A stretch of DNA of 34,829 nt from Candidatus Aveggerthella stercoripullorum (GTDB lineage Bacteria > Actinomycetota > Coriobacteriia > Coriobacteriales > Eggerthellaceae), in contig DVGB01000087.1 in NCBI GenBank assembly GCA_018712955.1, positions 1 through 34,829 of the forward strand. The letters are read 5' to 3'. Below the pieces are notes generated by a model, which saw only the letters and a program-made list of their open reading frames with translations, did no database searches and was not told the origin of the DNA. Shown here in pieces: positions 31,497-34,829 of this stretch (positions are counted from its first letter, which is position 1; every line of letters starts with the position of its first letter). The position numbers were made by a program, and so were the translations under genes.

Positions 31497-33026
31497 CTAC
31501 AGCACGTCGCGCAAGAATTTCGTCAGCATCTTTGCTGCCTCGGCGCGCGTGGCGTTGTTCTGCGGCGTAATCCATTCGGTGCCGTTCGCATCTGGCGTTC
31601 CGGCGATGATGCCACAGTCCACAGCCCACGCAAGGGCATCCCATGCCCACGAGGACACAGCGCCTGCATCGGGCTTCGTGCTCAGGCGAGAACCGTCGCT
31701 CCAAGTGCCGACGTTGGCATAGGCGCGTGCGTAGTTCGCGAGCATCACTGCAAGCTGCTCGCGCGTGACGGCGTCTTCCGGACCGAAGGTGTTCGTGTTG
31801 CCGTAACCGGAAATGATGCCGTACTGGCGCGCCCATTCGATCGCAGAGCCATACCATTGCCCGTAGTCGACGTCGGCAAAGTTCGCGGCGTCCGCCCAAG
31901 GCTTTCCCGCTGCACGCCAAAGCACGGTGGCGACCATACCGCGCGTGAGCGTTCCGTTCGGCATCCACTGGTTGTCGTAGCCGGTCAGATAACCGAACTT
32001 GGACGTGTAGAAGTAGGAGCCGTCCTGCACGTACCAGTCATAGCGGCCGACGTCGGAGGGATAGCAGAAGCCAAAGTATTCGAAATTCAAATCGACCGGT
32101 CCGTCAACGCCGTCAACGTACGCGGAAGACGTGCACTGCCAGAACATATACTGGCCGTCATACCAGCAGGAATTGTTGTACTGGGCGACCCAGCGCATAT
32201 ACAGCTCGAAACGTTCGTCGGTCAGATACGTGTTGAACCAGGTAAGGTTGGCGTACACGCCCGCCCAGTAGCCGGCGTTCTCCATCGCCTCGCAGAAGAT
32301 CTCTGCCATGTCGCCGAAGTTCTTGCGGCTGGCAGAAAGGTTAATGGACCCGTCCTCGTTGTAGATGAACGTCGAGGAATCCTCCATGTCGAAGAACACG
32401 GGAATGGTGGGATGATGGCCTTCCAGCAGGCGCAGCGCGTGGTCCGCCTCACTTCGCGCCATTTCAGGATTCTGCGCGTACGAGTACAGGTACACGCCGT
32501 ACGGGATGCCCAGGCGCTCGCATTCCGAGACGTTGTACTCCCACCAGTCGTCATCCTGGCTTGCGTAGTCGCTGCCGTACCCGCAACGGATGATGGCGAA
32601 GTCGATGCCGTCAGCCTTCACTTTTTCCCAGTCGATCCAGCCCTGGTGCTCGCTCACGTCGATGCCCTTGTTAAGCGCTCCTTCGATAACGTTGCCGTCG
32701 CTGGACAGGTAACCGTACTCGGAAAGCGACCAGGCTTCGCCCGCGCGGGCAGCAGCCGAAGAATCGCCGTCGCTCCCATCCTCTTCGGGGATGAGCTCGC
32801 CGTTCTGATAACGCCAGCTGTTTTCCTTCAGGTCCGTCTGGCCAAAGCTCGCTGACGCACCAACGGAAGGGTCCCCATCAGCGCTCGAAGCAGGCACCGC
32901 GCTCGTGTGAACCGTGCAGTCTTCGTCGGCACGCGCATCTTCTGCAGCGCTTGCGACGGGCATCATGCCAAATGCAAGGGCCGCCGAAATACCAACGCCG
33001 ACAATCGTGCGAAGTATAGGAGCCAT
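31497..33026 (-). CDS. Secreted GH25 lysozyme with C-terminal SLH repeats
   Basis: This exported muramidase (509 residues) cleaves the MurNAc-GlcNAc bond in peptidoglycan. A signal peptide covers residues 1-28 (ending ASAA), a low-complexity Asp/Ser/Ala region runs to about 115, and the GH25 domain spans about 118-330, with catalytic DxE in FFDMEDSS (Asp213, Glu215) and GIDVSEHQGW at its start. Three S-layer homology-like repeats (about 335-509; SLH motifs such as TRGMVATVLWRAAG and TREQLAVMLANYA) probably hold it to the wall polymer. An AAAGGA ribosome site precedes the ATG at 33026. It may serve in wall turnover and lies next to a tRNA gene with no functional tie to the GRE cluster. Confidence 0.92.
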   Translation of the reverse strand: MAPILRTIVGVGISAALAFGMMPVASAAEDARADEDCTVHTSAVPASSADGDPSVGASASFGQTDLKENSWRYQNGELIPEEDGSDGDSSAAARAGEAWSLSEYGYLSSDGNVIEGALNKGIDVSEHQGWIDWEKVKADGIDFAIIRCGYGSDYASQDDDWWEYNVSECERLGIPYGVYLYSYAQNPEMARSEADHALRLLEGHHPTIPVFFDMEDSSTFIYNEDGSINLSASRKNFGDMAEIFCEAMENAGYWAGVYANLTWFNTYLTDERFELYMRWVAQYNNSCWYDGQYMFWQCTSSAYVDGVDGPVDLNFEYFGFCYPSDVGRYDWYVQDGSYFYTSKFGYLTGYDNQWMPNGTLTRGMVATVLWRAAGKPWADAANFADVDYGQWYGSAIEWARQYGIISGYGNTNTFGPEDAVTREQLAVMLANYARAYANVGTWSDGSRLSTKPDAGAVSSWAWDALAWAVDCGIIAGTPDANGTEWITPQNNATRAEAAKMLTKFLRDVL

Positions 33027-33221
33027 GTGAGTCCTTTCATGCGATGATTAAGCTACGTTCATCCGGACCGCGTCTGCCCAAGCAGCAACGCGCCGTGAGC
33101 TATTCAACCAAAACAGGACGTACAGCGCAGCCGTTCGACGGCAATTCGCAAACAATCCCCGCCTTATCTCCATCGGTTCGAAGGGAATTACCGCACAGGT
33201 TCGCACAGAGGATATTTGTTC

Positions 33222-33249
33222 TTGCAATTTCGAAAAGGAATGGTAGTAT
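33222..33249 (+). promoter_or_regulatory. Promoter of tRNA-Pro
   Basis: TTGCAA (33222-33227) and TAGTAT (33244-33249), spaced by 16 bases, lie about 40 bases before the tRNA. Confidence 0.5.
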
Positions 33250-33289
33250 ACCTTTTGCTGCTTTTCAGAACGGAGAGCAGAGAGCAAAA

Positions 33290-33366
<77 letters not shown>

Positions 33367-33375
33367 GGCATTTAG

Positions 33376-33412
33376 CAGGCCATCAGGCATTGAGCTTGGT
33401 GGCCTGTTTTAT
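33376..33412 (+). terminator. Rho-independent terminator of tRNA-Pro
   Basis: CAGGCCA (33376-33382) pairs with TGGCCTG (33400-33406), followed by TTTTATT. It overlaps the end of the MATE gene on the other strand and may serve both. Confidence 0.75.
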
Positions 33413-34829
33413 TGCACCTGCTTTTGATCCTCCCCCTCAGCAGGCTTACCGCAGGTTGCAAGCACACGACGGAGTGCAAAGAGCATGACCGTAAAGCACG
33501 AAATGCCGCTCACGAAATTCGAGATGGGTTCGGCAAGAAACACGCCGGTCGCGCCCAGACCGCCCACATGCGGCAGAATGAGCGTAAGCGGCACGACAAC
33601 AATGACCTTGCGCAGTAGTGAAAAGAACGTTGCGTGACGTGCGAGTCCCAATCCGATGAAGGTCGACTGGCCTGCCGAATGGAATGCCATCATAAAGAAT
33701 CCGAGGAAGTACAGATGCAGCGCGGGCACGCCGTTCGCCAGCAGCTCGGGATCCGAATTGAAGAGGCCCATCACCTGGGAAGGGAAAACAAACAGCAGCC
33801 CCCAAGCAACGATGCCGTAGATGACGTTCGTCACCGTGATGAAAGCAATGGAGCTTTTGATGCGAGGGGCCAGCCCGGCACCATAGTTGAACCCGATGAC
33901 CGGCTGCGCGGCGTTCGCCAGGCTCATCATGGGCAAGATCACCACTTCGCGCACGGACGTGAGCACCGTCATGATGCCAATGAACAAGTCCCCGCCGAAC
34001 GTGCGCAGTGTTGCCGTGCAGACTGCCTGCACGATGCCGTTGGTAGCTTGGAACACAAACCCGGAAAGCCCCAGGCTCATTATAGATTTGACGATCGAGC
34101 CGCTCGGACGCATGGAAGCACGCGTCAACCGTAAAAGCGCGCGTTTGCCGGTCAGGAAGCGAAATGCCCAAGCAGCTGAGAGAAGCTGCGCGATGACGCT
34201 GGCAACCGCAGCGCCGACAATCCCCCACCCCATGGCAAAGATAAAGATGGGGTCGAGCACGATGTTTGTCACCGCGCCAAGCAAAATGGTCGCCATGCCG
34301 AACTTTACGAACCCCTGCGCGTTAATGAAGCCGACCATGCCGGTCGAAATCATGACGAAGGGAGTTCCTACCAGATACCACATGAGGTAGTCGCGCGCGT
34401 AAGGGAGGCTCTCGTTGCTTGCGCCGAACAACCGCAGCAGCGGCTCCATGACGACATAGCATAAGGCCATAATCAGCACGGACGTCACCAGGATCATGAA
34501 GAAACTGTTGCCCATGATGCGCTCAGCACGCTCTTCGTCGCCTTTTCCTCGCGCAATGGAGCAAAGCGACACGCCGCCGGTGCCGTACAGGTTCGCACAC
34601 GCCAGGATGATCGTGACAAGCGGCAAGGAAAGTCCCAGACCGGTCAGTGCAGTGGAAGATGCGCCCGGAATATGGCCGATGTAGATACGGTCGACCACGC
34701 TGTAGAGAATCTGCACCAGCTGAGCAAGCGCCATAGGGGCGGCTATGCGCACGATGTGCCGACGCACACTGCCGTGCGCGAAATCACCGCGCTCTTGGTC
34801 GAGCGCGTTTTGGTCTGTGCGCTCTTTCG
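33409..34829 (-). CDS. MATE family efflux transporter, N-terminus outside the window
   Basis: This multidrug/sodium exporter has about twelve helices in the visible 473 residues. The family motifs are visible early (QILYSVVDRIYIGHIPG) and in the second half (ANAAQPVIGFNYGAG). A GTG at 34767 could be a start, but the frame stays open to the window edge and the upstream residues (QERGDFAHGSVRRHIVRIA) read like the usual N-terminal leader of MATE proteins, so the gene most likely begins further right. It differs from the left MATE gene in that its GC content agrees with the rest of the window; it looks like the native one. It ends in the tRNA-Pro terminator, facing the tRNA gene. Confidence 0.88.
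   Translation of the reverse strand, partial: KERTDQNALDQERGDFAHGSVRRHIVRIAAPMALAQLVQILYSVVDRIYIGHIPGASSTALTGLGLSLPLVTIILACANLYGTGGVSLCSIARGKGDEERAERIMGNSFFMILVTSVLIMALCYVVMEPLLRLFGASNESLPYARDYLMWYLVGTPFVMISTGMVGFINAQGFVKFGMATILLGAVTNIVLDPIFIFAMGWGIVGAAVASVIAQLLSAAWAFRFLTGKRALLRLTRASMRPSGSIVKSIMSLGLSGFVFQATNGIVQAVCTATLRTFGGDLFIGIMTVLTSVREVVILPMMSLANAAQPVIGFNYGAGLAPRIKSSIAFITVTNVIYGIVAWGLLFVFPSQVMGLFNSDPELLANGVPALHLYFLGFFMMAFHSAGQSTFIGLGLARHATFFSLLRKVIVVVPLTLILPHVGGLGATGVFLAEPISNFVSGISCFTVMLFALRRVLATCGKPAEGEDQKQVQ

Overview
The window is high-GC DNA that most resembles an anaerobic actinobacterium of the Coriobacteriia, probably the Eggerthellaceae. This is inferred from the gene set (Ech-type hydrogenase, indolepyruvate:ferredoxin oxidoreductase with phenylacetate-CoA ligases, a glycyl radical enzyme, MenA, an SLH-anchored lysozyme) and the base composition. 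It was not checked by a search.

Left end (1-4.7 kb): an accessory junction. A truncated, frameshifted IS30-type transposase is followed by a MATE efflux gene with a visibly lower GC content. Next comes a hot-dog thioesterase remnant with an in-frame stop. The core begins with menA (+ strand) and the remnant of a small iron-sulfur protein.

4.7-15 kb: gluQ is followed by a long minus-strand block transcribed in the order paaK2, ACT2, dacA, FHA, iorA, iorB, ACT1, paaK1. IorAB would oxidise arylpyruvates to arylacetyl-CoA and reduced ferredoxin. The two AMP-forming ligases handle arylacetate/arylacetyl-CoA, and the two double-ACT proteins are likely aromatic amino acid sensors. A wall-acting D-Ala-D-Ala carboxypeptidase and an FHA protein lie inside this block. 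pgsA lies upstream.

15-20.8 kb: a six-gene energy-converting [NiFe]-hydrogenase in the order echABCDEF (minus strand), ending in a cluster of stem-loops. Ech could reoxidise the ferredoxin reduced by IorAB, making H2 and an ion gradient.

21.5-31.3 kb: the most interesting region. A PucR-type regulator (+) faces a minus-strand cluster. In transcription order this holds a DUF6282-like metal-dependent hydrolase, a glycyl radical enzyme (GRE) activase, a PreA-like flavin/iron-sulfur reductase that lacks the dihydropyrimidine dehydrogenase active-site cysteine, a GRE of 821 residues, an OFA-family transporter and a DUF1097-like membrane protein. Together they look like a complete uptake-plus-catabolism unit for an unidentified small molecule, possibly a ring compound or carboxylate. 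I do not recognise it as a described pathway.

31.4-34.8 kb: a secreted GH25 lysozyme with SLH repeats, a tRNA-Pro(GGG) gene with its promoter and terminator, and a second MATE transporter that runs off the right end.
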